A DNA stretch of 48,300 nucleotides, taken from the NCBI GenBank assembly GCA_013286235.1, contig JABDGE010000024.1, positions 1-48,300 on the forward strand. Direction: 5' to 3'. The translations under genes and the position numbers were made by a program. Below, in pieces: positions 8,783 to 17,930 of the stretch; positions within the stretch are counted from its first letter, which is position 1, and every line of letters begins with the position of its first letter. Below the pieces are notes generated by a model that saw nothing but the letters and a program-made list of their open reading frames with translations, was not told the DNA's origin and made no database searches. The stretch is from Bacteroidota bacterium. Lineage in GTDB: Bacteria; Bacteroidota; Bacteroidia; Sphingobacteriales; Sphingobacteriaceae.

Positions 8783-9814
8783 TTAGTTGTAAATCTTCCA
8801 GCCATGACATCCGCCTTCGCTGAAATGAAAATGCACTGGTTTGCCCCCAAAGGCACTCAATGTATTGAAAACATTGACCTTCTTTTCAGGTTCGACAACG
8901 AACATCATAAAGCCGCCGCCGCCCGCACCTGATACCTTGCCCGAAATAGCGCCCGCTGCAATAGCGGCATCGTATATTTTGTCGATATGACTGTTTGATA
9001 TGGAGTGCGCCATTTTTTTCTTTTCGTGCCAGGCATTTCCTAATATATGGGCGAAAGTCGCTACATCGCCTTTTAACAAGGCCTCTTTCATATCAACAGA
9101 ACTTTGCTTGATAGCATGCATTGCCTCAATCGCAATTGTGTTCCCTGACAAAGTGTTTTGTTTCTGTTCTTCGATAATTTTTTCCGAAGAACGGGAATTG
9201 CCCGTATAATACAATACCATTGAAGATTCAAGTTCGTCAACGATCCATCTTTTTATGCGCAGGGGGTTAACTATCACCCTATCATCACTAAAAAATTCCA
9301 TAAAATTAAACCCACCGAATGTTGCTGCGTATTGGTCCTGCATGCCGCCGGACAACCGGAGATCGTTACGCTCAACTTCATAAGCGAAACGCGCGATATC
9401 ATATTCGCCGAAGGGTAAGTTAAGCCACTCTGTAAATGCCTTTACAATGGCAACCACCATCGTTGATGAAGAACCCAACCCGCTGCCCGGTGGTGCATCA
9501 GAATAGGTCACAATCTTAAACCCGCAGTCGAACTTCATGCCAAAGTCTTTCACGATCTTGTTGTACACGCCTTTTATTAAATCCAGGCGGCCATCAACCG
9601 GCAGGCATTCCTGCAAAGGATAAGATAAAGCTATATCAAGATCGGCGGCCCGGATATCAATCTGGCGGGAAGCGTTTAAAGAAATAATGCAATAAGAATA
9701 CAAGTCAATAGTGGCATTTAATATTAAGCCGCCATAGATTTTGCTATAGGGCGCTACATCGGTTCCGCCGCCTGCCAGACCTAACCTTAGCGGCGCTTTT
9801 GAGCGTATAATCAT
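8783..9814 (-). CDS. hddA: D-glycero-alpha-D-manno-heptose 7-phosphate kinase (GHMP kinase)
   Basis: HddA phosphorylates heptose 7-phosphate at the alpha C1 position, committing it to the GDP-heptose branch. The protein (343 residues) starts [20 protein letters not shown], the GHMP N-terminal motif. It contains the ATP loop [19 protein letters not shown] (about residues 108-126) and the C-terminal glycine-rich motif [18 protein letters not shown]. The alpha-kinase family with GxxGGGTDvxPY is distinct from the HldE kinase of the ADP-heptose pathway. It heads the tight run hddA-hddC-gmhB. The bases upstream of it are transposon-scarred. Confidence 0.9.
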   Translation of the reverse strand: MIIRSKAPLRLGLAGGGTDVAPYSKIYGGLILNATIDLYSYCIISLNASRQIDIRAADLDIALSYPLQECLPVDGRLDLIKGVYNKIVKDFGMKFDCGFKIVTYSDAPPGSGLGSSSTMVVAIVKAFTEWLNLPFGEYDIARFAYEVERNDLRLSGGMQDQYAATFGGFNFMEFFSDDRVIVNPLRIKRWIVDELESSMVLYYTGNSRSSEKIIEEQKQNTLSGNTIAIEAMHAIKQSSVDMKEALLKGDVATFAHILGNAWHEKKKMAHSISNSHIDKIYDAAIAAGAISGKVSGAGGGGFMMFVVEPEKKVNVFNTLSAFGGKPVHFHFSEGGCHGWKIYN

Positions 9815-10003
9815 ATTTTAATTGGGGGGGATTATTCCATATTGTTTGTTTTCAGCGGCGTTCATGAGGTCGCTCAGCTTAGTTTCACCGATTTTTGATT
9901 GATAGTTTGTTGAGTTGGCAGAATGGGCAATGAAGCATTGATACAGTTGTTTTTTTTGACAAAAGCCCTACCCGTTACCAAGAGTTGACGGCCCCGCTAA
10001 GCT

Positions 10004-10494
10004 ATGGAATTTATTGTTTTAATTGAATTAAAGGGTCAAGATTGTTGGGATTGTAAAGTTCAATCAAGTGACCTCGACTTTGAAAATATGAAGGACCAAG
10101 TTGAACAAACACGAAACCGGCAAACTCAGGCCCAGGCTATACAAACAAGAATAAAACTTAAAGACATGCCTCAAGCCCACAGATACAACAAACTAAAAAC
10201 GGAGACTAAAATGCTCATGAATATTATTAAAATGATCTGCTATCGCGCCGAAACAGCTGTAGCTAATTTGGTAACTCCTTATTAAGCAAAAGATGCAGAT
10301 GAAAAAAGAAAATTCATCCAACAGATCATCGACTCGCCTGTAGATATGAACCCGGACCATCAGGGAAAAACATTGACGCTAACTTTATATTCATTATCCG
10401 CCAATAGATATAATACAGCTTTGATGGAGTTAATTCAGCTCATGAACCAAACGGAAACCATTTTTCCCGGTACTGATTTAAGGCTCTTTTTTTA
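10004..10494 (+). pseudogene. C-terminal remnant of a transposase, in-frame stop
   Basis: A frame from 10004 reads 93 codons to a TAA at 10283-10285, then continues in the same frame with 69 more sense codons to a TAA at 10492-10494. Segments such as LKDMPQAHRYNKLKTETKML, MNIIKMICYRAETAVANLV, FIQQIIDSPVDM and TIFPGTDLRLFF resemble, from memory, the C-terminal part of a transposase-like family common in Sphingobacteriaceae. The family is inferred without a search. No catalytic domain precedes it, because a stop lies at 9998. It is therefore a decayed 3' fragment broken by a single nonsense codon. Confidence 0.6.
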
Positions 10495-10546
10495 AATGCA
10501 TTCATCTTAATTGCGAACAGGTCAGGAGTTCTGAATATAAATCCCG

Positions 10547-11689
10547 CTATTCAATAACCGGTTGCTCCGTTGAGTGGACGGCCTGTTTGTCAACTAACAT
10601 ATCTTCACTTAACGACTTTCTCTTCAGCTTGATCCTTGATACAGGGTTTTCGATCAAAAGGTAAGTAATTGTGGATACTGCTATAGCGCCCAAAAAGAAT
10701 ACAGGCGCCTTAAGATATTGCGGGATATGCGGGTTATTTTTTATCAGGTTTAAAACAGGATAGTGAAAAAGATATACACTAAAACTTATAGCGCCTATAT
10801 ACCTTAGGAACTTGAATTCAAAAAAATTCCGGATGTAGCCTAATCCGTATTTTGCAGCCAGCAATACAATTCCCCAAAGCACCGAATACGGCAAATAAAA
10901 GCCCCAAAATGTATTTGGGAAACGTCTGTGGGTTAGTAAACTGAAATAGTAGGGAATGGTTACCAAAATAACGCCGATTGAAAGAAATGCAAGCACTTCC
11001 AGTAATTTGCTGTATTTGATGAGGTTGATCTTTTGCATTAAAATAAGTTCAAAAATTGATAACATGGTACCGACTAAAAAAATCGGGAAGTATCTGAAGG
11101 TGTTGATCTCCGATAAATGAAATACAGCCTGAGAACCTATTGCGGTAAAAATAATTGCACCCAGGAACAAAAAAGTAGCCTTCGGTTTCCATTTAAAAAC
11201 TTTATGGCAAATCAGCATAATCAAGGGTGAAATAAAATAGTATTTAAATTCCACAGGAATAGACCAGAAAAAAGCCTCCCCCTTAACCAATAACAGGTGA
11301 TCGATTATATCCGAGGGGGTGGCTATAACTGTCTTCATTATCGTTAATGACAAGATATAATGCACAATCAGCGCAAACGCAAAAAGAGGAAATATCCTTA
11401 AAAATCTGCGGATAAAATAATTTCGCCAATACAACCAGCTCGAATTATTCGACATTAATGCCAATGCTATTTGCCTGTCGAGCAGGTAGGCGGACAAAAC
11501 GAAGAAAAGGTAAACACCGATATGCCCCAGCTGGGAAAACTTTAAAAAGCTTGCAAAGTAAACGTGCTCATTGCTCGAGTGACTTAGCATTACAAATAAT
11601 ACCGCCATCCCCCTTAACCCGTCAAGGGCCCTAAAATGGTCTTTTTTATGATCGTGAGGGAAGAATATTGAGCGAAAATTTACTTTCAT
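10547..11689 (-). CDS. acyltransferase 3 family membrane protein (OafA/YrhL-like)
   Basis: This 380-residue integral membrane protein belongs to the acyltransferase-3 family that O-acetylates or otherwise acylates surface polysaccharides. The N terminus has HFRALDGLRGMAVLFVMLSH, the family signature with the conserved His, then RRFLRIFPLFAFALIVHY and FFWSIPVEFKYYFISPLIML. About ten hydrophobic segments follow, ending with FSVYLFHYPVLNLI. Its place within the polysaccharide locus suggests that it decorates the exported polymer. It is flanked on both sides by transposase remnants, so it may have been carried in separately. Confidence 0.88.
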   Translation of the reverse strand: MKVNFRSIFFPHDHKKDHFRALDGLRGMAVLFVMLSHSSNEHVYFASFLKFSQLGHIGVYLFFVLSAYLLDRQIALALMSNNSSWLYWRNYFIRRFLRIFPLFAFALIVHYILSLTIMKTVIATPSDIIDHLLLVKGEAFFWSIPVEFKYYFISPLIMLICHKVFKWKPKATFLFLGAIIFTAIGSQAVFHLSEINTFRYFPIFLVGTMLSIFELILMQKINLIKYSKLLEVLAFLSIGVILVTIPYYFSLLTHRRFPNTFWGFYLPYSVLWGIVLLAAKYGLGYIRNFFEFKFLRYIGAISFSVYLFHYPVLNLIKNNPHIPQYLKAPVFFLGAIAVSTITYLLIENPVSRIKLKRKSLSEDMLVDKQAVHSTEQPVIE

Positions 11690-11892
11690 ATTTTCTTTTT
11701 TTAAAATTACAAAAATGACGGCACAATATATCTGCTAATAGTTAAAACAACGTTTTTGCTAAACGATCACCTTGCTTTATTTCTTATTTAACGTGAGTTC
11801 GGGATAAGAAAAGCATTTAAAAACAGAGCGAAGGGCATGATTTTTATTTATAGATACTTGACAATCAAATTATTAACAACAATCAAAGCCCC

Positions 11893-12170
11893 ATGCTCAG
11901 AGATAAAATTATAGAAATTTTTGTAAATGTTGGTGACTTTTGCAAGGAAATAGCGCCCGAACTCAAAAAACAACTTATCGACGACCTCTCCTTGGGTAAA
12001 CGCAACAGAAAAGCTGAGTTTGTGATAGTGAGGTGATTACCTTGATGATCGCTTTTCCTTATGGTCAGTTCACAAATCTGAAGTTTTTTTACGTTTACTT
12101 TGCAAGGCCGCATCTTAATGATTTATTTCCAGGTTTGGTATCTTATAACCGCTTTGTCGAACTTCAACCC
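11893..12170 (+). pseudogene. IS982-family-like transposase, N-terminal fragment, frameshifted
   Basis: From the ATG at 11893 the frame reads KIIEIFVNVGDFCKEIAPEL and LSLGKRNRKAEF, then stops at 12034. The continuing similarity is in the next frame from about 12027: SEVITLMIAFPYGQFTNLK, FYVYFARPHLNDLFPG and LVSYNRFVELQPG. Together these resemble the N-terminal 90 residues of Bacteroidota IS982-family transposases. One frameshift near 12025-12030 and loss of everything after about 12170 make it a pseudogene. The sequence at 11789-11803 could be part of an IS end, but no partner end was found. Confidence 0.65.
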
Positions 12171-12172
12171 GG

Positions 12173-12355
12173 TCAGCAATATTGTTCCAGCAATTCGTCC
12201 ATACCCCGGCTAAAAGGGGTTTTGTCACCCAAATACGCCATATATTGCGATTCCATGATCAAGCCCCGTTCTTGTTCTGTGCCGACAACGCAAGCTGATG
12301 ACTTAAATACCCGCCCCAGTTTTACTTCTTTCCAGCCTTCCCGGGTCTGGATCAT
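12173..12355 (-). pseudogene. fragment of an unrelated transposase
   Basis: On the minus strand a 60-codon frame reads MIQTREGWKEVKLGRVFKSS and later MESQYMAYLGDKTPF and FSRGMDELLEQY. The DG/S-MIQTREGWKEVKLG style stretch resembles the beginning of a DDE transposase catalytic core. Just upstream, at about 12360, the frame is broken by a stop, apparently from a small deletion. It abuts the IS982-like remnant head to head at about 12170. The family was not identified with certainty. Confidence 0.4.
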
Positions 12356-12507
12356 GCATCACAAATGTGAGACAAACCGATAACACCAATGTTTGGATGA
12401 ATGCCACTGCCGTTTTAAAAAGCGAACATTTGTGGGTTCAATTTTGGAGAGCGGACAAAAAATGACGGACACCAAGCATTTTATTCACATACATAATGGT
12501 AAAAGTT

Positions 12508-12515
12508 TATATTTG
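12508..12515 (+). promoter_or_regulatory. candidate -7 box before the antiporter gene
   Basis: The sequence TATATTTG at 12508-12515 matches the Bacteroidota -7 consensus TAnnTTTG exactly and lies 35 bases before the proposed ATG at 12551. No clear TTTG box was seen about 20 bases upstream, so support is partial. Confidence 0.35.
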
Positions 12516-12550
12516 CTAATATCACCTGTGTATAAATTTTGCTAAATAAA

Positions 12551-13840
12551 ATGGTTTCAAAACTTAGTTCAGCCGAAGTTTTTCATTTTCTAATCATTTT
12601 TACAATTGTACTGATTCTTGCACGCGTGCTTGGCGAGTTATGCAGGAAATTTAGACAGCCGGCCATAGTAGGAGAAGTATTCGCCGGTATAATTTTGGGC
12701 CCTACTATTTTACAACATTACTTCCCCAATATTTTTAATGATATTTTCTTATCTGTCCCCAAAGCCTATGGCGCATTTGACGGGCTTGCCAATATTGGCA
12801 TCATATTGTTAATGTTTGTTGCAGGCTTCGAAGTCGACCTGAAACAGATTCGCAGGGATGGCAAGCCTGCCCTTTATATTAGCCTCACCGGCATTATTTT
12901 CCCATTTATTGTCGGGTTTATTGCCGCCTGGTTTTTTTACCATCAAATATTTTCAACCGGTGCAAACAACCAGTTAATAACTGCATTGTTCTTTGGAACA
13001 GCCCTATCTATTACCGCACTTTCGGTAATTACCAAAATCCTAATGGACCTGGAAATTCTAAAAACAAAGATCGGCAGCCTGGTAGTTACTTCTGCAATGA
13101 TTGACGATTTTTTAGGGTGGATATTGTTTTCCATCATCATGCAAATGATGAATTCGGGGAAAAATGAGGGTTTTTTAATGTCGATAATAATGGTCGTTAT
13201 ATTCGCCGTGTTTATGGTAACTGTTGTTCGCTGGTTAATAAACAAATTACTTTCCGTTGCTCAAAAAAATCTCAAGATAGGACGGGTAATTACACTGGCC
13301 ATTTGTCTCTGTTTAATTAGCGCAATTATCTCCGAATATTTGGGTGTCCGTGCGGTGTTTGGCGCATTTTTGATGGGTGTTGCCATAGGGGACTCGCAAT
13401 ATTTCACAGACCGGCATAAATTAATATTGCACCAGTTTACAGTTAATATTATGGCGCCATTATTTTTTGCCTCTATCGGACTCCGGCTAAATTTTGTAGC
13501 TAACTTCAATATTGAAGTGGTGTTAGCAATATTGGCAATTGCCTGCATAGCTAAGTTGATTGGCGCTGGTATTGGCAGCCGCATGAGTGGTTTAAACAGA
13601 AATGAGTCAATAGCCGTAGCCTTTGGCATGAACGCCCGCGGTTCGCAAGAGATAGTGCTTGGACTACTTGCGCTCCAGGCGAAAATTATTAATGAAAAAG
13701 TTTTTGAAGGAATAGTAGTAATGACCGTAGTTACCGTATTGATATCAGGGCCAATTATGAAGCATTATTTTTTGAAGGATATGGCTACCAAGTTTGAACC
13801 ACAAATTTCTCAGCCTGAAATTAATGAAGGCGTTATATAG
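12551..13840 (+). CDS. cation/proton antiporter, KefB/CPA2 type
   Basis: A 429-residue membrane protein of the monovalent cation:proton antiporter-2 family, exchanging Na+ or K+ for H+ at the inner membrane. Visible markers are FRQPAIVGEVFAGIILGPTI near residue 40, FVAGFEVDLKQIRRDG, the conserved core SAMIDDFLGWILFSI with paired Asp residues, and FGMNARGSQEIVLGLL. About twelve hydrophobic stretches can be counted. There is no cytosolic TrkA-N domain. The ATG at 12551 is preferred to a TTG at 12539. It is one of few plus-strand genes here and is unrelated to the polysaccharide pathway. Confidence 0.88.
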   Translation: MVSKLSSAEVFHFLIIFTIVLILARVLGELCRKFRQPAIVGEVFAGIILGPTILQHYFPNIFNDIFLSVPKAYGAFDGLANIGIILLMFVAGFEVDLKQIRRDGKPALYISLTGIIFPFIVGFIAAWFFYHQIFSTGANNQLITALFFGTALSITALSVITKILMDLEILKTKIGSLVVTSAMIDDFLGWILFSIIMQMMNSGKNEGFLMSIIMVVIFAVFMVTVVRWLINKLLSVAQKNLKIGRVITLAICLCLISAIISEYLGVRAVFGAFLMGVAIGDSQYFTDRHKLILHQFTVNIMAPLFFASIGLRLNFVANFNIEVVLAILAIACIAKLIGAGIGSRMSGLNRNESIAVAFGMNARGSQEIVLGLLALQAKIINEKVFEGIVVMTVVTVLISGPIMKHYFLKDMATKFEPQISQPEINEGVI

Positions 13841-14188
13841 AGAGGTTATCCAATTTAAGGCACCGATACGCTAAAAATACCCTTTGTGCTTAAAATACAT
13901 TGTTGCCCAATGAAACGGAAAAAAACGGGAAGGCCGAAACCCTCCCGTTTTTTTACCTTTTCACCACACTCAAAACCTATCCTTGAAGATGCAATATTCT
14001 GTACACAGCCAGTACCCGACCAATATATGATAATGACACACGGTCCAACTACGGGTGACAAAGTTTTGACAACCTTACGTGACACGCTTCCGGCACATGG
14101 CTTAACACACCATCGACTGATCCTACACAAGACCTGTCGGTGCCGTTTTACGCCCCGCCTTTCGCTTCATAAATTTTTTTATCTTTAA
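13841..14188. other. intergenic stretch between convergent genes
   Basis: These 348 bases separate the antiporter gene from the convergent small secreted-protein gene. They hold a terminator at 13919-13954. Overlapping open frames on both strands (about 90-100 codons) have unlikely composition and no recognisable motif, so no gene is called. Confidence 0.6.
13919..13954 (+). terminator. Rho-independent terminator after the antiporter gene
   Basis: An A-run leads into ACGGGA, a short GC-rich loop region, then TCCCGT followed by seven T residues. The stem can extend through AGG/CCT. The A-run on the 5' side means that it could also act on the minus strand, terminating transcription from the convergent gene. 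Confidence 0.75.
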
Positions 14189-14512
14189 TTAGCCGCCGTG
14201 GTAAAGGCGAAAATATAAAGCTTTTCTAAGGCTAAACCATGCTTGTCTTAAAGCAACTTCTGCGTCTCCTTTGTGGCCGCCAAATTCACCATCAGGCGCA
14301 GCCTTCAAATGCGCCATGGCCCCTTCAACTTCATGCATCGCTGCAGCAATATTGGGATGGTTAGCCTCTTCGGCGCGCATTGCCTGAACTTCACTTGGGT
14401 TTGGCTGCCTCTTGCCAGAAAGAAGATCTAAATCGATGTGAACCACCTGGGCATGTAAAAATGTTACCGTCAACGTTAGGACTGAAAATAAAAAAAGTGC
14501 CTTTTTCATCAT
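14189..14512 (-). CDS. small secreted protein, function unknown
   Basis: This 107-residue protein starts with a clear signal peptide: MMKK, a hydrophobic core FLFSVLTLTVTFL and a probable cleavage site HAQ at about residue 22. The mature part of about 85 residues contains HPNIAAAMHEVEGAMAHLKA and FGGHKGDAEVALRQAWFSLR, an alpha-helical, His-rich pattern. I recall similar HP-IAAAI-E-AM and FGGHK motifs in small exported or periplasmic hypothetical proteins, but no function is known to me. It lies in a transposon-scarred region and is transcribed toward the antiporter. A second ATG at 14509 is equally possible. Confidence 0.65.
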   Translation of the reverse strand: MMKKALFLFSVLTLTVTFLHAQVVHIDLDLLSGKRQPNPSEVQAMRAEEANHPNIAAAMHEVEGAMAHLKAAPDGEFGGHKGDAEVALRQAWFSLRKALYFRLYHGG

Positions 14513-14663
14513 GGGGTAAAATGTTTAATAAATTTATAATTAGAAACAAATCTTGTGAAAGTTTTTGGATTTTCCAAATATTATATCGTTTAAAACAAAA
14601 ATAAATAGTTTGTCATAAGCTAAAATCGACCTCCACGAACGATCGTTTGCCGCTGTTCAATTA

Positions 14664-15182
14664 GGGTCTGCTGACCAACCTAAACTATTTCGAAATACAG
14701 CGGATTATGGCGAACTTAGGTGGATCAAGTGCAAGGAAACATGCAAAAAGATTCGAAAAGGCGTGCATCGACTCCGTGTTTTGTCAGCCCGTCGCAACTG
14801 GTTCTGGCGGGGGCTCGGGACGCCATTCTCCCAGCAGCTGCGCCGGACGAACCGGTGGGTTGTTTTGGCAGGCAAGATTCCGTGGGATGATATCTGCAAT
14901 ATTTATACCAAACAGGTGGGTGTAAGCCCCACAGGGGGACCACCAATAAGCCGGCGGATCGTAATCGGGTCGCTGATCATCAAACACATGTGCAACCTGG
15001 ATGACCGGGAAACAGTTGCCCAGATAGCCGAGAACCCCGTACGTACGGGGCAGTATTTCCTGGGCTATTCGAGTTTTAATCCCGAGCCTCCGTTTGACGC
15101 CTCGCTGATTGTAGAATTCCGCTCCCGGATGGGGCTGTCGAAAACCGCTCCATGCCACTTTCAATGCGTTGTTTCATTTTAA
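14664..15182 (+). pseudogene. IS5-family-like transposase, N-terminal fragment
   Basis: The plus-strand frame from about 14763 reads NRWVVLAGKIPWDDICNIY, TKQVGVSPTGGPPISRR, IVIGSLIIKHMCNLDDRET and YSSFNPEPPFDASLIVEFRS, which is the N-terminal domain of a Bacteroidota IS5-like transposase. The homology ends near RSRMGL at about 15140 and is followed by unrelated codons to a stop at 15182, so the DDE core is missing. Upstream the frame seems shifted. The sequence GGGTCTGCTGACCAACC at about 14666 resembles the end of such an element and may mark its left boundary. No target duplication was found. Confidence 0.6.
15035..15050. repeat. 16-base perfect palindrome inside the IS5-like remnant
   Basis: The bases CCCCGTACGTACGGGG equal their own reverse complement. 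They fall where the transposase frame encodes ENPVRTGQYFLGY, in place of the shorter ENPY-QYFLGY form I would expect for this family. The palindrome therefore seems to have arisen by a local 6-base gain. Confidence 0.6.
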
Positions 15183-15194
15183 AGTCCGGAGATG

Positions 15195-16310
15195 CTATTC
15201 GTATTGGTTCCTGATAATGTAGCCGGCGTCCTTCAGAAGTTTTTCCCTTTTGAATAAATTCACATCGGCCGCAACCATTTCTTTCACCAGACCCTGCAAC
15301 TCGTATTTGGGCTTCCATCCTAACTTTGAATTAGCTTTGGCCGGGTCGCCGATGAGCAAGTCAACTTCCGTAGGCCTAAAGTATTTTTCGTCAACCCCAA
15401 CAACCTCCGTCCCAACGTCAACCTGGAAATCACTATCGGCACAATAATTTACAAAGCCTTTTTCATTAATCCCTTCACCTCTAAATTCAATTTCTATTCC
15501 AACCTCGGCAAAAGCAAGCCTTACAAACTCACGTACCCGGGTGGTTACGCCGGTTGCAATAACGTAATCTTCAGGTTTTTCCTGTTGCAATATCAGGTAC
15601 ATGGCTTCTACATAATCTTTGGCATGCCCCCAATCGCGCTGAGCATCTAAATTTCCTAAATATAACTTTTCCTGTAAGCCCGTTGCAATCTTTGCAACTG
15701 CGCGGGTAATTTTCCTCGTTACAAATGTTTCACCGCGCAAAGGGCTTTCATGGTTAAATAAAATTCCGTTACATGCATAAATCCCATAGGCTTCACGATA
15801 ATTAACAGTAATCCAATAAGCGTAAAGTTTAGCCACCGCATAGGGCGACCTGGGATAAAACGGCGTGGTTTCTGATTGAGGTACTGCCTGTACTAATCCG
15901 TAAAGCTCTGATGTTGACGCCTGGTAAATCTTGGTCTTTTTTGTTAATCCCAATAACCTTATTGCTTCTAATATCCGCAAAGTTCCAATCCCATCTGCAT
16001 TAGCAGTGTACTCAGGGGTATCAAAGCTAACCTTAACGTGCGACATGGCGCCGAGATTATAAATTTCGTCGGGCTGTACCTGTTGCACGATGCGAATAAG
16101 GTTTGTTGAGTCACTAAGATCACCATAATGCAGTATCAAATTTTTATTTTTATCATGTGGGTCCTGGTATAAATGGTCGATTCTGTCAGTGTTAAAAAGG
16201 GAGCTACGACGTTTTAAGCCATGTACTTCGTAATTTTTTGACAATAAAAGTTCAGTTAAATACGCGCCATCCTGACCTGTTATCCCGGTAATTAATGCTA
16301 TTTTCCTCAT
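15195..16310 (-). CDS. gmd: GDP-mannose 4,6-dehydratase
   Basis: Gmd converts GDP-mannose to GDP-4-keto-6-deoxymannose, precursor of GDP-L-fucose, GDP-rhamnose and related sugars. The 371-residue protein starts [20 protein letters not shown] and has [46 protein letters not shown] and the catalytic [36 protein letters not shown] is also diagnostic. The partner Fcl lies 8 kb downstream at 6489, split off by the transposon-scarred region. The GT26 gene is 9 bases upstream. The C terminus is intact despite an IS remnant 12 bases away. Confidence 0.93.
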   Translation of the reverse strand: MRKIALITGITGQDGAYLTELLLSKNYEVHGLKRRSSLFNTDRIDHLYQDPHDKNKNLILHYGDLSDSTNLIRIVQQVQPDEIYNLGAMSHVKVSFDTPEYTANADGIGTLRILEAIRLLGLTKKTKIYQASTSELYGLVQAVPQSETTPFYPRSPYAVAKLYAYWITVNYREAYGIYACNGILFNHESPLRGETFVTRKITRAVAKIATGLQEKLYLGNLDAQRDWGHAKDYVEAMYLILQQEKPEDYVIATGVTTRVREFVRLAFAEVGIEIEFRGEGINEKGFVNYCADSDFQVDVGTEVVGVDEKYFRPTEVDLLIGDPAKANSKLGWKPKYELQGLVKEMVAADVNLFKREKLLKDAGYIIRNQYE

Positions 16311-16319
16311 ACTTTGTAA

Positions 16320-17081
16320 TTATTTTCTATTAAAAAACTTGTTAAGTAACGCTTTATAATACAGGCCCAAAAACATCGCGTTTGTAATAAAATATCGTTT
16401 GAATAATCGTCTCGGTTCCTGCTGGAATCTCCAAAGCCATTCAAGGCTATTCTTCTGCATCCAATAAGGGGCACGTTTTTGCATTCCTATTAAAACCGGC
16501 AAAGCGCCACCTATTCCAATCATTACAGCATTAATTTTACCCTTCATCCGATACATCCATTTTTCCTGTTTCGGGCATCCAAGAACTACAAAAATAATTG
16601 AAGCGGATGCGTTGTTGATTTTGATTATGTCATCTGCTTCCTCTTCAATCGAAAGCGCTCTAAACGGAGGAGAATATAAGCCCGAAATTTTTAAATTTGG
16701 ATACTTTATACTTATAAACCTATTTGTATTAGTGAGCATTTCCGGGGATCCCCCATAGAAATAAACACCCAATTTTTTTTTTTCGGCTATATTTAACAAA
16801 TCCGTGAGTATATCCATGCCGGCTACGCGTTCCTGATTTATACCATAAAACGATTTTATTGCTTTTGCTAAAGGCATTCCATCAGGGGTAATCAAATCTG
16901 CGTTTTCAACTACCCGTGCAAAGTCAGGATCACGATATGCCTCAACGAGCATATGCACATTTGCGACACACACGTAGGCGGACGCTTTGTTTACAGCTAG
17001 TGTAATTATTGAATCAATAAATTCTTTATAGGTTCCGTTTGAAATAGGTATTGATATTAAAAAACGCTTATCAAGGGTCAT
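16320..17081 (-). CDS. WecG/TagA/CpsF family glycosyltransferase (GT26)
   Basis: GT26 enzymes such as WecG and TagA add a hexosamine or ManNAcA-type sugar to an undecaprenyl-linked acceptor on the inner face of the membrane. The 253-residue protein has YVCVANVHMLVEAYRDPDF, NADLITPDGMPLAKAI, GVYFYGGSPEMLTNTN and VVLGCPKQEKWMYR, the typical run of family motifs, ending near ALPVLIGMQKRAPYWMQKNS and LEWLWRFQQEPRRLFKRY. The ATG at 17081 is preferred to a TTG one codon earlier. It is closely packed between the methyltransferase and gmd. Confidence 0.9.
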   Translation of the reverse strand: MTLDKRFLISIPISNGTYKEFIDSIITLAVNKASAYVCVANVHMLVEAYRDPDFARVVENADLITPDGMPLAKAIKSFYGINQERVAGMDILTDLLNIAEKKKLGVYFYGGSPEMLTNTNRFISIKYPNLKISGLYSPPFRALSIEEEADDIIKINNASASIIFVVLGCPKQEKWMYRMKGKINAVMIGIGGALPVLIGMQKRAPYWMQKNSLEWLWRFQQEPRRLFKRYFITNAMFLGLYYKALLNKFFNRK

Positions 17082-17096
17082 CAAGCTATAAATTAT

Positions 17097-17828
17097 TTAC
17101 CAAATTTTTTTTACAACAACTACATTTGTTAAATATAATTCACTTTTCTTTGGCAATACTGACACCAACAAACCGATGATATTGAAAGGAGTTATAAAAA
17201 TAATGGTGAGCAACGTGTTTATATACCTATTTTTTGTTCTAAAAAGTGTGAAAATATAATTTATCCACAACTGCCATACAGTAATTAAAAAATGCCCATT
17301 CTTATGTATCTCAAGTGCCTCAAATCCTTTTTTTTCAAAAATAGATTTCGCTGCGAATGAAGTATATCTGGCAAAGTCATACGGTACCTCGTGCTCTTGC
17401 CAGGCGAACGGAAACGTAAACAATCCTATCCCGTCTTTCTTTAAAACTCTACTGATTTCCAGGAGTATTTCATCCAAATTAAAAAGATGCTCTACAACTT
17501 CACTGCAATATACACTGTCAAAGTACTCATCACCAAAAGGTATGATCTTGCCATCGTAATAAACATCTACCTCTGATTCCTGATGCGGGTGTCCGCTTAC
17601 TTCAATGTCAAGGCCGATATATTTTTCAACATTCAAAAATAAGTTTCTATATGGTTTTCTCCCGCATCCAAAATCAAGTAATGTCCCTTTTAACAATGGC
17701 GCCCTTTTTTTTATAGCTTTAAAAGCATACCATCTGGCAAATAAAGCCGGGTTTAAAAAAACACTTAAAACATTAGGTTGAAAGCTTTGCTTTTTGCCCC
17801 AGTTTTTTATACCGCCGATGATACTCAT
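17097..17828 (-). CDS. class I SAM-dependent methyltransferase
   Basis: The 243-residue protein has a SAM-binding motif I, LLDFGCGRKPYRNLF (about residues 50-64), motif II-like YIGLDIEV, and an acidic FDSVYCSEVVEHLFNLDEIL segment typical of type-11 methyltransferases. A hydrophobic C-terminal stretch (FIITPFNIIGLLVSVLP) may associate it with the membrane. Its position between glycosyltransferases suggests O- or N-methylation of a sugar in the repeat unit. The target cannot be told. ATG at 17828 was chosen over an upstream TTG at 17849. It is AT-rich, like its neighbours. Confidence 0.78.
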   Translation of the reverse strand: MSIIGGIKNWGKKQSFQPNVLSVFLNPALFARWYAFKAIKKRAPLLKGTLLDFGCGRKPYRNLFLNVEKYIGLDIEVSGHPHQESEVDVYYDGKIIPFGDEYFDSVYCSEVVEHLFNLDEILLEISRVLKKDGIGLFTFPFAWQEHEVPYDFARYTSFAAKSIFEKKGFEALEIHKNGHFLITVWQLWINYIFTLFRTKNRYINTLLTIIFITPFNIIGLLVSVLPKKSELYLTNVVVVKKIW

Positions 17829-17930
17829 TACAGGTAATTTTAGAGTCAAATATTTTTATTGTGATTTAGTATGTAATACGCTGATTTTTCCTTTATTCTT
17901 GTCTTATTTTATCGGCGCGTAACGAGTTCA

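Noticed and set aside
9820..9960. Minus-strand frame containing KIGETKLSDLMNAAENKQYG ending just before hddA
   Set aside because: It looks protein-like over about 25 residues, but has a stop close upstream and no recognisable family. It may be a gene fragment, with too little evidence to call.
13855..14188. Overlapping frames of about 90-100 codons on both strands after the antiporter
   Set aside because: The composition is unlike real proteins, no motif is visible, and a terminator lies inside.
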